DNA from: Methylocystaceae bacterium
GTDB lineage: Bacteria; Pseudomonadota; Alphaproteobacteria; Rhizobiales; Beijerinckiaceae
Assembly (NCBI GenBank): GCA_003152255.1
Contig: PLZT01000250.1
Coordinates: 1 to 5,784, forward strand
DNA length: 5,784 nt
Direction: 5' to 3'
The translations under genes were made by a program, and so were the position numbers. How positions within the stretch are numbered: position 1 is the stretch's first letter; every line of letters begins with the position of its first letter. Shown one piece after another: positions 4,940 through 5,784 of this stretch. A model generated the notes under the pieces. It was not told the DNA's origin. It made no database searches and saw nothing but the letters and a program-made list of their open reading frames with translations.

Positions 4940-5392
4940 TCACGCCTCCGGGTTGAAATGAACATCGAGCGCGACCGGAATCGAGCCGTGATCGGCAATA
5001 TCGAATGGGCGACCTCGAATGAGGCTCTTTTCATAGGCGTGCAGATAGCGCAGCTTCGCCAGCAAGTCCGCGTCGTTTGCGCATGGCATGGCGACAAGAT
5101 CGGCGAGAGTTCCGTCGGCCGCGCTTACCAGCGCGCCAAATGCATCTTCATTGTCTTCATCATAGCCGGCTTCATAAGTCTCCCACGCGGCCCGGTGACG
5201 CTTGATCGCTTGCGCGAGGGCGTCGGACAGCGGGACTGCGGAAATAGCGCCAGCGCGCGTTTCGGCTTGAGCGATGGCGCTGCGGAGGCTGGCGAAGACC
5301 ACGCCAGCGGAGCCGGCGGCGAGAAAGCGACGGCGGGACTGATCGTCGCCAAGCGGCGCGGCGATGGTGTGGGAAGCATTCGAGCTTTTCAT
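4940..5392 (-). CDS. Exported hypothetical protein with canonical twin-arginine signal (150 aa), first gene of operon
   Basis: Residues 19-25 read SRRRFLA, a near-perfect Tat motif, after a polar n-region and before the hydrophobic stretch AGSAGVVFASL. Cleavage is likely after AQA (about residue 43). The mature protein, about 107 aa, has H-R-A-A-W-E-T-Y-E (66-74), an acidic stretch, then L-A-D-L-V-A-M-P-C-A-N-D-A-D-L-L-A-K-L-R (96-115). Only one cysteine (104) remains, so no disulfide or metal-cofactor cluster is suggested. The ATG at 5392 has GGAGG seven bases upstream. It is the leading gene of the operon, behind an approximately 87-nt leader and an operator-covered promoter. It could be exported folded, or be a binding or structural protein; nothing more can be said. 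Confidence 0.82.
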   Translation of the reverse strand: MKSSNASHTIAAPLGDDQSRRRFLAAGSAGVVFASLRSAIAQAETRAGAISAVPLSDALAQAIKRHRAAWETYEAGYDEDNEDAFGALVSAADGTLADLVAMPCANDADLLAKLRYLHAYEKSLIRGRPFDIADHGSIPVALDVHFNPEA

Positions 5393-5419
5393 TTGTCATC
5401 CTCCATTTGGCAAGCCGGG

Positions 5420-5455
5420 AGCGTTCGCCGAAATGATGGTTCGGCTGGCGACGCT
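5420..5455 (-). promoter_or_regulatory. Interrupted hairpin in the operon leader RNA
   Basis: GCCGAA (5427-5432) and TTCGGC (5440-5445) pair around a 7-base loop. Outside them AGCGT (5420-5424) and ACGCT (5451-5455) pair across an asymmetric internal loop. It lies between the predicted transcript start (about 5479) and the ribosome site (5400-5404) of the first gene. It could stabilise the leader or modulate expression. No riboswitch class is recognised. Confidence 0.35.
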
Positions 5456-5471
5456 TGATTTTCCGGCCAAC

Positions 5472-5500
5472 TTGTTTACGCTGTAAACATGGCGCAAGAT
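5472..5500 (+). promoter_or_regulatory. Candidate promoter of the XRE regulator
   Basis: TTGTTT (5472-5477) and CAAGAT (5495-5500) are 17 bases apart, each matching consensus at three of six positions. The -35 lies in operator O1 and the predicted start falls in O2, so the regulator would control itself. The match is weak. Confidence 0.3.
5473..5489. promoter_or_regulatory. Operator O1, perfect 17-bp inverted repeat
   Basis: TGTTTACGCTGTAAACA has perfect 7-bp half-sites (TGTTTAC/GTAAACA) around a 3-bp centre. It overlaps the -10 of the minus-strand promoter. It is the most likely binding site of the adjacent XRE regulator. Confidence 0.75.
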
Positions 5501-5514
5501 GTTTACTCTGTCAA
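5486..5514 (-). promoter_or_regulatory. Promoter of the accessory operon
   Basis: On the minus strand a perfect TTGACA (5514-5509) is followed after 17 bases by CATGTT (5491-5486). The -35 lies inside operator O2 and the -10 largely inside O1, so a bound regulator would block RNA polymerase. The transcript should start near 5479. Confidence 0.6.
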
Positions 5515-5516
5515 CA
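5500..5516. promoter_or_regulatory. Operator O2, imperfect copy of O1
   Basis: TGTTTACTCTGTCAACA has the same left half-site as O1 and a right half-site with one mismatch (GTCAACA); that base change also creates the TTGACA -35 of the opposite strand. The centre-to-centre distance to O1 is 27 bp. Confidence 0.7.
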
Positions 5517-5526
5517 GGTTCCCCAA

Positions 5527-5784
5527 ATGATAACTCCAGTTCAATGCCGGATGGCCCGCGCCGCTCTGGAAATTGGCGTGCGCGATCTCGCTAAGTTGGC
5601 GGGCGTCTCGGCGATGACTGTGACCAGATTTGAAAATGGCCATTCGGAAGGCTACCCGGCGACGCTTGAGAAGCTTCGCCGCGCGCTCGAATCCGCCGGC
5701 GTCGAGTTCACGAACGGCAACGCGCCAGGCGTCAAGCTGCACAAGGCTGGCGCCAAGGTCGCATCAATCCCGATCGAAGACTTG
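5527..5784 (+). CDS. XRE-family helix-turn-helix transcriptional regulator (3' end outside window)
   Basis: 86 codons are visible from ATG 5527 to the window end without a stop. The start MITPVQCRMARAALEIGVRD and the following L-A-K-L-A-G-V-S-A-M-T-V-T-R-F-E-N-G (21-38) form a classic Cro/C1-type HTH. The downstream T-L-E-K-L-R-R-A-L-E-S-A-G-V-E-F (46-61) is the usual fourth helix and closing strand of the short rhizobial XRE proteins that begin M-x-T-P-x-Q-C-R. Those proteins usually end soon after G-V-R/K-L; this one continues at least 16 residues beyond GVKL, so it may have an extra tail. AGG nine bases upstream is a weak ribosome site. Its position opposite the operon, with twin operators between, marks it as the local regulator, most likely an autorepressor. 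Confidence 0.92.
   Translation, partial: MITPVQCRMARAALEIGVRDLAKLAGVSAMTVTRFENGHSEGYPATLEKLRRALESAGVEFTNGNAPGVKLHKAGAKVASIPIEDL

Noticed and set aside
5503..5742. Minus-strand ORF of 79 aa
   Set aside because: Antisense to the XRE regulator, whose helix-turn-helix is unmistakable; the ORF would also run through operator O2.
1..5784. CRISPR array, insertion sequence, prophage structural genes
   Set aside because: No regularly spaced repeats, no transposase- or integrase-like protein and no terminal inverted repeats were found in the window.

Overview
The window looks like a chromosomal piece of a GC-rich alphaproteobacterium, probably Hyphomicrobiales (Rhizobiales). The best metabolic clue is a full-length mesaconyl-CoA hydratase (ethylmalonyl-CoA pathway) at 361-1419, next to DUF167 and YggT genes. 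A serine-cycle methylotroph or type II methanotroph would fit, but that assignment is inferred from gene content and is not proven here.

Left part (1-2297), mostly housekeeping and read on the minus strand. A yggT - DUF167 - mesaconyl-CoA hydratase operon runs from 2047 down to 361 with tight or overlapping junctions. It ends in a perfect 9-bp hairpin whose loop contains the last stop codon. Downstream of it, at the window edge, is a small toxin-antitoxin pair: the antitoxin (61-279) appears to have a leaderless promoter, and the toxin start overlaps the antitoxin end and runs off at base 1. A tRNA-Ala(CGC) gene (2222-2297, plus strand) with a TTGACA-type promoter is divergent from yggT.

Middle (2298-3125). 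About 350 bases hold no convincing gene. They are followed by a short plus-strand gene for a secreted protein with an Asp/Arg-rich tail built on a 12-residue tandem repeat, then a strong hairpin between converging genes.

Right part (3126-5784), accessory. A compact minus-strand operon of small uncharacterised genes runs from 5392 down: two predicted exported proteins with twin-arginine signals (150 and 216 aa), a 174-aa cytoplasmic protein, 47-aa and 58-aa proteins, possibly a GTG-started 57-aa ORF, and a small Trp-rich protein. Three successive junctions have the same layout: GGAGG, then a TGA stop, then a 2-nt gap, then ATG. Opposite lies an XRE-family helix-turn-helix regulator (5527 to the edge). 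The shared intergenic region carries two copies of a 17-bp inverted repeat that sit on the -35 and -10 of the operon promoter. This is a textbook repressor-switch layout controlling proteins of unknown function. Three of the operon proteins share a short P-[AC]-x4-x-L module, suggesting a related set. The operon's biological role cannot be told from the sequence.
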